This document shows positions 1 through 8,247 of a stretch of 46,375 nt of DNA, one piece after another (position 1 is the stretch's first letter; every line of letters starts with the position of its first letter). The notes under the pieces were generated by a model. It saw only the letters and a list, made by a program, of their open reading frames with translations. It searched no databases and had not been told where the DNA came from. Both the position numbers and the translations under genes were made by a program. The stretch comes from a virus. Location: positions 1 through 46,375 of the IMG/VR virus record IMGVR_UViG_3300005253_000114; one strand, given 5' to 3'.

Positions 1-1
1 A

Positions 2-172
2 CTTGAGAGTTTGTTGGGAAATCTGTCGGATATTGAAGGGAAACCAAGGAAGTTCGACAGCGCTCGGGATGACGCGATCGAAGACCTGGAGAACTTGACA
101 CAGTGGCTCAAGAGAGATGGTTTTCCTCCCGACGTGAGGAAGGCTATCGAGGAGCACCAGAGTGATCTCTAG
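2..172 (+). CDS. C-terminal end of an unrecognised protein (cut by window start)
   Basis: The frame is open from the first base to a TAG at 170-172, giving 56 residues rich in Asp, Glu, Lys and Arg (for example DDAIEDLENLTQWLKRDGFP). It reads as the helical C-terminus of a phage protein whose start lies outside the window. No family is recognised. The next small gene begins inside its last codons, as in most junctions of this genome. Only the C-terminus is visible, so function cannot be inferred. Confidence 0.6.
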   Translation, partial: LESLLGNLSDIEGKPRKFDSARDDAIEDLENLTQWLKRDGFPPDVRKAIEEHQSDL

Positions 173-239
173 CGAGCGGGTGATCAGGGACGCGTGTCGA
201 GCTGAAGAGCATGCGCGGAAAGTAAAGGAGCAAAAGTAA
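162..239 (+). CDS. Micro-ORF, 25 residues, unknown
   Basis: A GTG at 162 is preceded by a purine-rich Shine-Dalgarno (GAGGAG about 8 nt upstream) and opens a 25-codon frame that ends in TAA at 237-239. That stop overlaps the ATG of the next gene (TAATG). The peptide is charged (RAEEHARKVKEQK at its end). Tight overlaps on both sides favour a real gene, but it may also only couple translation between its neighbours. Confidence 0.45.
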   Translation: MISSERVIRDACRAEEHARKVKEQK

Positions 240-511
240 TGCTGAAGATCGAATGCCAGGAACATCTCGACGCGGTGAGGAAGTTCGCGGAGGAAGAGGG
301 GAAGCTCGATCAGCTTCAGAACAAGCTGGACTACCTGAGCACGTACGGGCAGTCGGAGAAGATCCGTGTTCGTCTGATGAAGGACTTCGCCGAGCACTCG
401 TTCTACTTCCACATCGAGCGGTACGGGACGAGTACAGACGAGTGGTTACTCTGGATGAACGGTGGGTTGATCTACCATCAATCTTCTGGCGAGTGGTCGG
501 TGCACACGTGA
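239..511 (+). CDS. Hypothetical protein, 90 aa
   Basis: The ATG at 239 overlaps the preceding TAA and has AAAGGAG upstream. The N-terminal half looks like a short charged helix pair (residues about 8-35), followed by an aromatic-rich C-terminal part (FYFHIERYG, DEWLLWMNGG). The stop at 509-511 overlaps the GTG start of the sigma-like gene, so the two are probably co-translated. No family is recognised. Confidence 0.7.
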   Translation: MLKIECQEHLDAVRKFAEEEGKLDQLQNKLDYLSTYGQSEKIRVRLMKDFAEHSFYFHIERYGTSTDEWLLWMNGGLIYHQSSGEWSVHT

Positions 512-1086
512 CAAACAAGTACCCTCCGTCATGGATAAGTGAGATCTCTGATGAACGGGTGATCGAACTCGCTGGTAAGGCAGCGTCGAGGTACAAAAGA
601 AGATGTTGGTGGTCGAGCCACGAGGACATGAAACATGAGGGAGTGAAGGCGATCATGGATGCGCTTCCTCGGTACGATCCTGACTATGGGGTTGAAGTGG
701 GAGCGTACGCCTGGAGAGTGGCGATCTATGCAGTGCGTCGCTACGTGCTGAAGCAGAGCGCGCCTGTGAGCGCGAGTCATCGTCTCGACGTGTTGAAAGG
801 TCTCTACCGATCGGAGATCTCCATGTACGAGAAGGACGAGAAACCCGATCCAGAAGAGACCGTGCATCGTGTGCTACTTGCGCGGACTGTGCGAACGCGT
901 GTAGAGTCCATTCTTGGTGAGACTGGAGCGATGTTCGCGCTAGGTATCCTCGGTGGCGACTTCCAACCTAAGGACGTGATCGAGGACCATGGTTTGGAAC
1001 CGTCAGAGGTGTATCGTGCGATCCGAACGACAAAGGCGCGTCTTCAGTCTGACAAGATGCTCTATGACCTGTGGAGGGACGCGTGA
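508..1086 (+). CDS. Putative phage sigma-70-family RNA polymerase sigma factor
   Basis: The product is 192 aa if the GTG at 508 (GTGA overlap with the previous stop) is the start. Residues about 45-85 resemble sigma region 2: an acidic/helical stretch, then RYDPDYGVEVGAYAWR, which matches the usual pattern of a factor core in the form F/YDP..G..F.TYA-W. Residues about 140-190 (GDFQPKDVIEDHGLEPSEVYRAIRTTKARL) resemble the region 4 helix-turn-helix. This is the architecture of small sigma factors that redirect host RNA polymerase to phage promoters. The identification rests on motif pattern only. It could be a sigma-like transcription regulator that lacks core binding. Confidence 0.55.
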   Translation: MTNKYPPSWISEISDERVIELAGKAASRYKRRCWWSSHEDMKHEGVKAIMDALPRYDPDYGVEVGAYAWRVAIYAVRRYVLKQSAPVSASHRLDVLKGLYRSEISMYEKDEKPDPEETVHRVLLARTVRTRVESILGETGAMFALGILGGDFQPKDVIEDHGLEPSEVYRAIRTTKARLQSDKMLYDLWRDA

Positions 1087-1715
1087 AGATCGAATACAAG
1101 ACCGTCAAACTCAATAAGATCACACCGAAGTACGGCTCGCGTGACGAGAACCCGAACAAGATGGAGGACGAGCGGTACGAGCTACTCGTGGAGGCGATCC
1201 GCGAAGAGGGATTCCTTCAGCCGATCTTAGCTCTCAAGAAGAAGCGTAAGATCGAGATTGTCGATGGCCATCATCGTTTCTGGGCCGCGCAGGAAGTGAA
1301 CTTGGACACGATCGATGTGATCTTGATGTCTGGGATCAGCGACGACCGTGCTCTCGCACTCGGGTTCGGCATGAACATGAAGCGAGGAGAGACCGATCTC
1401 AGCATGGCTGCTTTACTTCTTCAGAGTATTCAGAACGAGTTCTCGACTGAGGAGTTGAGCGTTCTTTCTGGGTTCACGCAGGGAGAGCTGGAGACATTGC
1501 TCGAAGTGGGCGAGCAGCCGACCGAAGAAGATCTGTTGGCAGACGCTGCTGATGCCACCATTCCGGATGAGGACGAGAAGCCTGGCAAGCTGTTCGTGCT
1601 GGAGATCTCGTTCGATGAGAAGAGTGACTACAAGATCGCAAGGAAGCGCCTGAAGAAAGCGGGGAGTGGCGATATGGGGCGAGGGTTGCTTGCGCTCCTG
1701 GGCGTGGAGGACTGA
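1083..1715 (+). CDS. ParB/Srx-fold domain protein (first of two)
   Basis: About 210 aa. Residues about 8-80 carry a ParB N-terminal-like domain: a proline/asparagine-rich lead (ITPKYGSRDENPNKM), a helix (LLVEAIREEGFLQPIL), then the diagnostic IEIVDGHHRFWAAQE segment, equivalent to the VvdGhHRl.Aa box. The C-terminal part is acidic. The GTG at 1083 overlaps the preceding stop and is preferred over the in-frame GTG at 1071. In phages this fold occurs in DNA-binding proteins, nucleases and proteins linked to DNA modification. A second ParB-like gene lies at 27.2-27.9 kb. Confidence 0.75.
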   Translation: MKIEYKTVKLNKITPKYGSRDENPNKMEDERYELLVEAIREEGFLQPILALKKKRKIEIVDGHHRFWAAQEVNLDTIDVILMSGISDDRALALGFGMNMKRGETDLSMAALLLQSIQNEFSTEELSVLSGFTQGELETLLEVGEQPTEEDLLADAADATIPDEDEKPGKLFVLEISFDEKSDYKIARKRLKKAGSGDMGRGLLALLGVED

Positions 1716-1718
1716 GAA

Positions 1719-1976
1719 GTGGGAGAAAAGATCGACAAAGACGCACTGCTGAAGGCGAAGGGGTATCTTCCAGCGCCACAGGTTATTGAGAAGCTCGGTG
1801 TTCATCATACTACGCTCTACCGGTGGATCAACAAAGGGAAGCTGAAGGCTATGCGTGTTGGTGGAACGGGTGATGCTGTTGAAGGATCGGGCGGGAGGCT
1901 CTATGTCAACCGTGAGAGCTTGATCGATTACCTTGGGAAGGAAGCCGCTGAGGTTTTCGGGTTCATTGCGGCGTGA
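1719..1976 (+). CDS. Excisionase/MerR-like helix-turn-helix DNA-binding protein
   Basis: 85 aa from GTG 1719. The core GYLPAPQVIEKLGVHHTTLYRW followed by INKGKLKAMRVGG is the typical winged-HTH of the excisionase/MerR type: recognition helix, then a beta wing ending in RLYVNRESLIDYL. It probably binds DNA as a regulator. It sits between the ParB-like gene and a small unknown gene and overlaps the latter by 4 bp, consistent with one early operon. It could be either a recombination directionality factor or a repressor. Confidence 0.8.
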   Translation: MGEKIDKDALLKAKGYLPAPQVIEKLGVHHTTLYRWINKGKLKAMRVGGTGDAVEGSGGRLYVNRESLIDYLGKEAAEVFGFIAA

Positions 1977-2290
1977 CCGACCTGAAGATGACAGGTCGCG
2001 AGCAGAAGGTGTCTTACGCTCTGATCAAAGCGCTCAAGAGACTAGAGTTCAGGGCTCATAAGGAGCACTGGATTCGTCTCAACCCCGAAGAGTTTATTGG
2101 TCAGCGCGGTCCAGCCGTTCTGGCGAGGCATCCGGAGGTCGTAGCGAATGAACAGCATTTGTTGGTTGCGATCGTGGGTGTTAGAGACGGTGCGATGGTG
2201 ATCACCTACTGCATTGAATCTTATCGAAGGGGGATCGAGTCAGCGATCAAGTCAGCTGTGAAGCCGCCGAGGAATCTAGGGGAGCCCTGA
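1973..2290 (+). CDS. Hypothetical protein, 105 aa
   Basis: Starts at a GTG that overlaps the preceding TGA (GTGA) and ends directly before the ATG of the SF2 helicase gene, so it is probably co-translated with it. It has a basic N-terminal helix (ALIKALKRLEFRAHKEHW) and a hydrophobic beta-like centre (HLLVAIVGVRDGAMVITY). No family is recognised. Its position suggests a helicase accessory role, but nothing in the sequence proves that. Confidence 0.7.
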   Translation: MTDLKMTGREQKVSYALIKALKRLEFRAHKEHWIRLNPEEFIGQRGPAVLARHPEVVANEQHLLVAIVGVRDGAMVITYCIESYRRGIESAIKSAVKPPRNLGEP

Positions 2291-3748
2291 ATGTGGTTAG
2301 AAGTCACTCATAGGTATTGCCAGATCAAAAGGGCTACGAGCGAAGAAGAGTCGTGGTTAGGGGCGTATCTATCCTTCCGTGATGACAAAGCGTTCTTTCG
2401 GCGACGTGGGAAGTGGCGTGCGGACACGAAGATCCGAATGCTGAATGCGACGACGGGAACGTTCCCTGCTGGGTTCTTGGCGTCGGTGCGAGCGGCGGCT
2501 AAGAAAGACAAGATCAAGATCAAGCTGCTTGACAAGCGAGGACGCCCACCCAAACCGGATCCTCTAGCGTTGTTGGACTGGTTGCGCGATTACCAGCTAG
2601 ATGCGATCGATGCAGCGAAGAAGAACACGACTGGGATCTTTCACCACGCGACCGGAGCGGGGAAGACAGAAATCCAAATAGGACTTACGGAGGTCTACCC
2701 CGAGAAGTGGTTGATTCTCACACACAAGATCGACTTGCTGTCTCAGACAGGTGAACGCTTTGCCAAGCGAACGGGTGAGGAAGTCGGGTTCATTGGCGCA
2801 GGAAAGTACAATCCGAAGCGGGTCACCATCGCCACCTTCCACACGATCAACTCGATGCTGCGAAGGAAGAAGACGCGGGGGAAGATCGAGCCCTTCTTGC
2901 GTTCGATCGTTGGTGTCATGGTTGATGAATGTCACGTCGTGGCGGCTGATACGTTCTGGCGGGTGACTATGGCCGTTCCCAACGCGCATTTTCGTTACGG
3001 GTTCAGTGGAACACCATTTGCGCGTGGTGATAAGAAGTCGATCTACGTCTGGGGTGCTCTTGGTCCTGTTATCCACAAGATCTCAGCCGATTACCTTGTC
3101 AAGAAAGGTGTTCTCGCTCGCCCGAGAGTACGCATGATTGAAGTCAGACAGAATGTGGAGGCGGAAACCTGGCAGGACGCATATCGTCTTGGTGTTGTTG
3201 AGAGTAAGCCACGAAATAAGGCTGTGATCAAGATCGCCAAGAAGGCTACGAAGCCATGTCTGCTCTTCGTCGACCAAGTGAAGCATGGTCAGCTCCTTGA
3301 AAACGCGATTCGACGGAGTGGAGAGAAGGTGGAGTTTGTTTGGGGTAAGAAGAGTCTCCAGGTGCGTCGTGCAGCGATCCGAAGGTTGGTTCACGGCGAC
3401 ACGGATATTCTTGTTTGCAATGTGATCTTCCAGGAAGGCATCGACATCCCCGAACTACAGTCGATCATTGCAGCACAGGGGCGAAAGAGTATGATCACTG
3501 TGCTTCAGAGACTCGGCCGCGGAACTCGCAAGCACGACAGTGAAGGAAACGTAACGAAGAGCGAGTTTGAGGTGTACGACATCGCCGACAAGGGGTGTGG
3601 GATGTGTGGGAAGAAGGGGATACCGAAGCATCGATCGTGTAAGTGGTTGGAAAGACACGCGAGAAAGCGTCTGGCTGCATACGCGAGTGAGAAGTTCGAA
3701 GTTGTGGTTGAGCGAGGTCAACAGCTCTCTCTTGCAGAAGTGATCTAG
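2291..3748 (+). CDS. Superfamily 2 DEAD/DEAH-type DNA helicase (UvsW/RecG-like repair helicase)
   Basis: 485 aa. Motif I is ATGAGKTE (about residues 119-126), motif II is DECH, motif III is SGTP and motif VI is VLQRLGRGTRK, all in the right order. A basic N-terminal domain of about 90 residues precedes the motor. Near the C-terminus a cysteine cluster (CGMCGKKG...HRSC) may bind zinc. The layout is like T4 UvsW, which remodels recombination intermediates and stalled forks. It starts immediately after the preceding stop. Identification as an SF2 helicase is firm; the UvsW-like role is inferred. Confidence 0.9.
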   Translation: MWLEVTHRYCQIKRATSEEESWLGAYLSFRDDKAFFRRRGKWRADTKIRMLNATTGTFPAGFLASVRAAAKKDKIKIKLLDKRGRPPKPDPLALLDWLRDYQLDAIDAAKKNTTGIFHHATGAGKTEIQIGLTEVYPEKWLILTHKIDLLSQTGERFAKRTGEEVGFIGAGKYNPKRVTIATFHTINSMLRRKKTRGKIEPFLRSIVGVMVDECHVVAADTFWRVTMAVPNAHFRYGFSGTPFARGDKKSIYVWGALGPVIHKISADYLVKKGVLARPRVRMIEVRQNVEAETWQDAYRLGVVESKPRNKAVIKIAKKATKPCLLFVDQVKHGQLLENAIRRSGEKVEFVWGKKSLQVRRAAIRRLVHGDTDILVCNVIFQEGIDIPELQSIIAAQGRKSMITVLQRLGRGTRKHDSEGNVTKSEFEVYDIADKGCGMCGKKGIPKHRSCKWLERHARKRLAAYASEKFEVVVERGQQLSLAEVI

Positions 3749-3793
3749 CTGTGATACAAAGGATCGAACCGTCCACGATCGAGGAGGTGGGCC

Positions 3794-3961
3794 ATGATGA
3801 CCAAGCAGGAAATCGACGAGGTAGAGCGAAAGATGTGTGTCCACTACGGGCGCAACGACGAGGACGCGACCGACTTCGCGTTCAGTGCTCTCGTGCGTCT
3901 GCTGGCAGAGGTTCGCAGACTTCGCGTAGATCTGGCGAAGAATACAGTCCGCGCCGCCTAA
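3794..3961 (+). CDS. Small hypothetical protein, 55 aa
   Basis: ATG at 3794 (a double ATGATG) sits 5-7 nt after a strong GAGGAGGTG Shine-Dalgarno. The frame runs to TAA 3959-3961. The peptide is an acidic N-terminal segment (KQEIDEVERKMCVHYG) followed by an amphipathic leucine/arginine helix (FSALVRLLAEVRRLRVDL). A longer ORF in another frame covers the same bases but lacks a ribosome site and has a biased Arg/Ser composition, so this frame is chosen. Confidence 0.7.
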   Translation: MMTKQEIDEVERKMCVHYGRNDEDATDFAFSALVRLLAEVRRLRVDLAKNTVRAA

Positions 3962-3970
3962 TCGAACGTA

Positions 3971-3997
3971 TCCGCACAAGGCCCATGTAGCATGGGC
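3971..3997 (+). promoter_or_regulatory. Junction motif TCCGCACAAGGC with a start-codon hairpin
   Basis: The short gap holds the recurring TCCGCACAAGGC block, then a perfect 7-bp inverted repeat with a 3-nt loop, GCCCATG-TAG-CATGGGC (3981-3997). The ATG of the next gene (3992) lies in the right arm, so the hairpin could mask initiation. The same GCACAAGGC block occurs at four other gene junctions in the window. Confidence 0.5.
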
Positions 3998-4717
3998 AGC
4001 GGACCTAGAGGACTACGTCTGGGACCTAGAGGGTTCCGGACGGAGGGATGCTGGGCGCACCTGATTGATCGCTTCGGAGACTTGATTCCAAAGTATCCGG
4101 GCTTCGATCGGGTGCGTCCTGCGCGTATTCCGTCCCCTCCCAAGTTGGATCCGTTGTGGGGAGAGAGGATTAGAGCATTCACACTCGCGTCCGCATACAC
4201 GACGACCGTCAAACACTACTACGGAGTGTCTCGTGTGTTCGACGGTGTTCTCGTTACAACGATCCAAGACACTAAACATTTCACTACGCTGGTTAGAGCC
4301 GCAGAAACTATCTTCGATGAGAAGATCGCACCGATCTCATGGTGTGCCTTCTCGTGCGAAATGCACATCAACTCGAAGGTAGGTCAGCACGTTCCTCCAG
4401 TTGGAACGATCTACGCGAAGAAGAGACTCAAGAACCACTTAGACTGGTTTGCTCAGTTCGCGCAGAGGTACACAGGCGGGAAGACGATTGTTGCGAAGTC
4501 GCACAAGAAGCTAGTTGCGCAACATCGCACGATGTACCGTTTGCTTCTTTCGTTAGGAGACTCAACCACGGTCTCAAAAGAAGAGGTGCTGCGCGTAGTC
4601 AACGCGTGCTGTTCACAAAGGAGCTACGATCGACTAGTCAAGCAGGCTGAGGAAGAGGTTGAAGAGATCGAGTACGACATGGAGAGAGCGCTGAAGAGAG
4701 GCGACTTCCTGTGGTAG
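3992..4717 (+). CDS. Hypothetical protein, 241 aa, upstream of the replicative helicase
   Basis: Starts at ATG 3992; no other credible start is nearby. The N-terminus contains a small repeat (GPRGLRLGPRGF) from a direct DNA repeat GGACCTAGAGG at about 4001 and 4024. The remainder is mixed alpha/beta with a Cys/His-containing stretch (SWCAFSCEMHINSKVGQH) and a strongly charged C-terminal coil (VKQAEEEVEEIEYDMERAL). The stop overlaps the DnaB-like helicase start, so a helicase-loader or partner role is possible by position only. No family is recognised. Confidence 0.65.
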   Translation: MGSGPRGLRLGPRGFRTEGCWAHLIDRFGDLIPKYPGFDRVRPARIPSPPKLDPLWGERIRAFTLASAYTTTVKHYYGVSRVFDGVLVTTIQDTKHFTTLVRAAETIFDEKIAPISWCAFSCEMHINSKVGQHVPPVGTIYAKKRLKNHLDWFAQFAQRYTGGKTIVAKSHKKLVAQHRTMYRLLLSLGDSTTVSKEEVLRVVNACCSQRSYDRLVKQAEEEVEEIEYDMERALKRGDFLW

Positions 4718-7032
4718 TAAAGAAGAAGATCAAAGCGTACGGGTACGACGCAGAGTTTGAGAGGATCATTGCGGTGATGTCCGCAACAAATCCGCGTTTC
4801 TACGGAAGAGTAGGTAGTTCGATCGATGCGCGAGGATTGCGTGTCGATGAAGTGAAGCTCGTTCTCAAGGCGGTTGCAGCGATCGCCAAGAAGATAGGGA
4901 AGGGGCCGACACATGAATCGGTGGTGATTCAGCGCATCCGGAGATGGGTGCATCAGGGGAAAGAGACACAGGAAGACCTGGACGAAGTGATCGATCTCTT
5001 TCTAGATGCGCCGGAGCTACCGACCGAGGAGGAAGTGGTTGGTGAAGTGGCTCCCATGCTGAAGCGTCGGATGCAGGCTGAGGCTGTGCGTCTTGCGATG
5101 GATGAGTACGCGAAGCATGGTGACATGGGACCGGTCGTAAAGATCATCAACCAGGCTGTGTCTCTCGGAGAGCAGGATAGTTCGCTCGGGATGCGGCTTG
5201 GTCCTAGCGCGCTCAAAGAGATCAAGAGATTACGGCAGTTGGATCGACTACCTATCAATATCCCCGAGCTAGATGCTGCGCTCGGCGGTGGTCTTCCTCG
5301 CGGGTGCATCAACATCTGGCTTGGTGGAGAGAACTCCGGGAAGTGCCACGCTAAAGGTCAAGGGATCTTGATGTACAGCGGGGCGACCAAGAAGGTCGAA
5401 GACATTGCTGTTGGTGATCTGGTGTGTGGACCTGATGGACCTAAGCAAGTTCTATCGCTTGCACGTGGTCACGACCAGATGTACGACATCGTACCTAAGA
5501 GAGGATCTTCGTGGCGTGTGAATGCTGCACATCTGTTGACAATCGTAGACAACAAAACAGGTGTGATCAAGGACGTGAGTGTCCAGGACTACTTGGAGTG
5601 GTCGGGCGCTACACAACGAAGACATTACTTGCTCCGTAGCGGAGCTATGTTTGCTCCTAGGAAGGAACCGTTACTACTCGACCCGTATATCTTGGGGGTG
5701 ATCTTGGGGGACGGATCGACTCTGGATAAGAGTGTGACGGTCACGACGGCTGATCCTGAGATTGTAGCTGAGCTTCAAGGTTGTGCTGATGAGAACGGTC
5801 TTCGGCTCTCTATTCGTGCAGAACGTGGGTTGGCTACGACATACGGTTTGGCTGGCACGGCTGGAAAAAAGAATCCGGTGGCGGCTGCTCTGGAGACGTA
5901 CGGTGTGCGGTTCAAGAACTCTGGTAGCAAGTTCATTCCCGAGGAGTACAAGCGAGCCGAGGCATGGATTCGGAGAGACGTTCTCGCTGGGTTGATCGAC
6001 ACAGATGGAAGTTGTGCAGGGTACTCGTACGATTACATTTCTAAGTCGGAGCAACTGACAAAGGATGTGGTCTTCTTGGCTCGCAGCATTGGGCTGTCTG
6101 CGACTTGGGGATCCACAAAGAAGAGGTGCCAGACTGGTGCGGTCGGTACGTATTATCGTGCGTATATTTCTGGCCAGATCTCACGAGTTCCCTGTCGCGT
6201 TTTGCGAAAGCGGGTCCTACCTCTTCCGCGGTTCACTGCGGCAGGGAAGCGTACTCGTGATCCGCTAGTCACAGGGTTCTCCGTGATTCGCGTAGGCACA
6301 GAGGACTATTACGGGTTCAATCTAGGAGGGGATGGGCGGTATCTCCTCGATGATTTCACGGTCACGCATAACAGCATGGCGCTCTCTCATGTCGTAGCGA
6401 ATACGGTCTCTCTTGGATACTGTGCTGTCGCTGCGACGTTGGAGCTGAGTGAAGCCGCGTGGCAGGCACGAGTGATCGCGAACCTGTTGGAGTACCCCAT
6501 CAACGAGATCATGGAGGGGGATCAGAAGGGGCTCGCTCGTAGATTGCGCAAGAAGAAGATTGGGCCACTTTGGGTCAAGGACTTCCCGCCTAAGTTGACT
6601 ACGATCTTAGACATCTGGCGATGGGTTATTGAGGTCGAGGAATACGAGGGTATCCCCGTAGATCTTGTGGCTATCGACTACATCAATAAAATCAAGTCAC
6701 ACGATCGCACTGATAAGAGTCAGTATGAAGGTCAAGGAACGGCGATCGAGACGTACAGACATCTCATCGCTGAGACGGGGAAGTGGGGCCATACTGCTGG
6801 ACAGGCGCAGCGGAGGACCGTAAGAGATCGTAAACGTAGGATCGAGGGACAAGACGTAGCGGAGTCGATGCATCTTGTACGCGTTCCTGATTTGGGGATC
6901 TCCCTGAATCCTGACGACGAGACTGGTGAAGTGACGTACTACATAGCGCGGAATCGTAATGGACCTAAGGGGATTACGGTAGGTCCGATCCCGCACGATT
7001 TCGCATGCGGCAGCATGACCTATGGTGCTTAG
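4711..7032 (+). CDS. DnaB-type replicative DNA helicase interrupted by an intein
   Basis: 773 aa precursor from GTG 4711. Residues 1-165 are a helical N-terminal domain. The RecA-like motor starts about residue 180 (GGGLPRGCINIWLGGENSGK) and is split inside Walker A: GGENSGK is followed by intein Cys212, and the sequence resumes at Ser555 (SMALSH). After the intein come Walker B (DLVAIDYINKI), the HTAGQAQR segment and the C-terminal ESMHLVRVPDLGISLN...ARNRNGPKG typical of DnaB. The spliced helicase would be about 430 aa. It unwinds DNA at the fork with the primase encoded just downstream. Splicing is needed to restore the ATP-binding loop. Confidence 0.9.
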   Translation: MVVKKKIKAYGYDAEFERIIAVMSATNPRFYGRVGSSIDARGLRVDEVKLVLKAVAAIAKKIGKGPTHESVVIQRIRRWVHQGKETQEDLDEVIDLFLDAPELPTEEEVVGEVAPMLKRRMQAEAVRLAMDEYAKHGDMGPVVKIINQAVSLGEQDSSLGMRLGPSALKEIKRLRQLDRLPINIPELDAALGGGLPRGCINIWLGGENSGKCHAKGQGILMYSGATKKVEDIAVGDLVCGPDGPKQVLSLARGHDQMYDIVPKRGSSWRVNAAHLLTIVDNKTGVIKDVSVQDYLEWSGATQRRHYLLRSGAMFAPRKEPLLLDPYILGVILGDGSTLDKSVTVTTADPEIVAELQGCADENGLRLSIRAERGLATTYGLAGTAGKKNPVAAALETYGVRFKNSGSKFIPEEYKRAEAWIRRDVLAGLIDTDGSCAGYSYDYISKSEQLTKDVVFLARSIGLSATWGSTKKRCQTGAVGTYYRAYISGQISRVPCRVLRKRVLPLPRFTAAGKRTRDPLVTGFSVIRVGTEDYYGFNLGGDGRYLLDDFTVTHNSMALSHVVANTVSLGYCAVAATLELSEAAWQARVIANLLEYPINEIMEGDQKGLARRLRKKKIGPLWVKDFPPKLTTILDIWRWVIEVEEYEGIPVDLVAIDYINKIKSHDRTDKSQYEGQGTAIETYRHLIAETGKWGHTAGQAQRRTVRDRKRRIEGQDVAESMHLVRVPDLGISLNPDDETGEVTYYIARNRNGPKGITVGPIPHDFACGSMTYGA
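5344..6372 (+). other. In-frame intein with LAGLIDADG homing endonuclease (343 aa)
   Basis: Begins with Cys (TGC 5344) and ends VTHN (HN at 6367-6372), followed by Ser as the +1 extein residue; these are canonical splice residues. Block A/B features are visible (EDIAVGDLV, RVNAAHLLTIVD). Two dodecapeptide motifs, DPYILGVILGDGS (about residue 324) and DVLAGLIDTDGS (about 423), identify a LAGLIDADG endonuclease. The terminal block reads YYGFNLGGDGRYLLDDFTVTHN-like, as block F/G. The element is mobile at the protein-coding level. Acidic residues of both dodecapeptides are present, so the endonuclease looks intact. Confidence 0.93.
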
Positions 7033-7396
7033 CCTGAAAAAGCTCGCTCCGAAGGTTAGATCGGTTGAGTTCATCGTAGCACCGACACAGTGCTACAACT
7101 GTGCGGTGGAGATGAAGTGTCCTCATCATCGAGTGAGAGCAGGTGCATTAATATTTACACATTTTGTGGATCGAATGTTCTTCTACGCTTGGGACATGTG
7201 GGGGCGCCCAGCCGCCTTTGAGGTGCTTAGGTTGTCTACAATGTCTCTTACGCGACGTGACAGATTCGCAAGAGATGTGTACAGGTTGATCATGGAAGAG
7301 ACAGAGTTGGAGGATGCTTTAGTTTCGGCTTACGCGATTGGATTACTGAGAGTTGACGTGGTAGAAGCATGGGTCACCAGGAAAACGAAGAAGTAG
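7022..7396 (+). CDS. Hypothetical protein with Cys/His cluster, 124 aa
   Basis: ATG 7022 overlaps the helicase end. Residues about 24-38 hold CYNCAVEMKCPHH, a compact possible metal site. The rest is helical, with a hydrophobic aromatic stretch (DRMFFYAWDMWG) and a C-terminal helix pair. It lies between helicase and primase and overlaps the primase start by 28 bp. A primase/helicase cofactor is possible from context only; no family is recognised. Confidence 0.65.
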   Translation: MVLSLKKLAPKVRSVEFIVAPTQCYNCAVEMKCPHHRVRAGALIFTHFVDRMFFYAWDMWGRPAAFEVLRLSTMSLTRRDRFARDVYRLIMEETELEDALVSAYAIGLLRVDVVEAWVTRKTKK

Positions 7397-8247
7397 AGGC
7401 GGCGATCCGAGGAGCGCGCTTCGGACAGGAGTGGCTTCGTGCGGAGTGCCCGTTCTGCGACGCGGAAGGACATCGCGATCGAAAGCGTAGTCTTGCGGTC
7501 AATGCGTACACCGGACGGTGGAAGTGTCTGCGTTGTGAACTTTGGGGCTACCTAGATGAGCCTCCTGATCCGAACGTGGAGTTCGAGGTCCAAGAGCGTG
7601 AAGAGCGCAACGTCGAGATCATGGATCCGCCGGAGGGGTTCATCCCCTTGTGGGACGACAAGTCGTACACGCTGAAGCCGGCGCGTATGTACATGAAGCG
7701 TCGGCACATCTCGTCGAGAAGCATGGCGAAGGAACTCCAGGTCGGCGCGTGCATCGAAGGTTACTGGAGAAATCGTGTGATCGTTCCGTTCTTGAACCCT
7801 CAGGATGAGTGGCTCGGTTGGGTTGGACGAGTCTGGTTGGATCCTCTTCCGGAGTATGGCGTTGACTCGATCCCGTATCTCTATCCGAAGGGGATGCCTC
7901 GCGGAGAGTTCTTCTGGAATCACAAAGCGCTTCTTGAAGAGACTAAGATCCCGTGTCTTGTAGTCGAGGGGGCGTTCGATGCTACTCCGTACTACCCAAA
8001 TGTTCTCGCTGCTCTCGGTAAACCTTCCCATAGACAGGTCGATCTGCTATGCACAGCAAAGCGTCCGATCGTGCTAGCTCTAGACGGGGACTCGTGGGAA
8101 GAGGCGATGATGCTAGCGATGCGACTGCGGTTTGAGGGAGTGAAAGCGGGGTTCGTGAAGTTTCCTCCGAAGACAGACCCCGATGAAGTTGATACGGCGT
8201 GGACCTGGAGAGAGGCACGTCGCAGTTTGATGAAAGGAGATCTTTAG
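7369..8247 (+). CDS. DnaG-like DNA primase
   Basis: 292 aa. The N-terminus has a zinc ribbon (ECPFC at about residue 28, WKCLRC about 24 residues later). The central region carries a short primase-core linker with RHISSRSMAKELQVG. The TOPRIM domain is seen in PCLVVEGAFDATPYY (Glu motif, about residue 197) and IVLALDGDSWEEA (DxD motif). It is much shorter than bacterial DnaG and lacks a helicase-binding C-terminal domain, as in many phage primases. It makes RNA primers for lagging-strand synthesis alongside the DnaB-like helicase encoded upstream. Confidence 0.87.
   Translation: MGHQENEEVEAAIRGARFGQEWLRAECPFCDAEGHRDRKRSLAVNAYTGRWKCLRCELWGYLDEPPDPNVEFEVQEREERNVEIMDPPEGFIPLWDDKSYTLKPARMYMKRRHISSRSMAKELQVGACIEGYWRNRVIVPFLNPQDEWLGWVGRVWLDPLPEYGVDSIPYLYPKGMPRGEFFWNHKALLEETKIPCLVVEGAFDATPYYPNVLAALGKPSHRQVDLLCTAKRPIVLALDGDSWEEAMMLAMRLRFEGVKAGFVKFPPKTDPDEVDTAWTWREARRSLMKGDL

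Noticed and set aside
253-507. N-terminal extension of the sigma-like gene
   Set aside because: It overlaps a whole 90-aa gene in another frame; GTG 508 gives a 4-bp overlap as elsewhere in the window.
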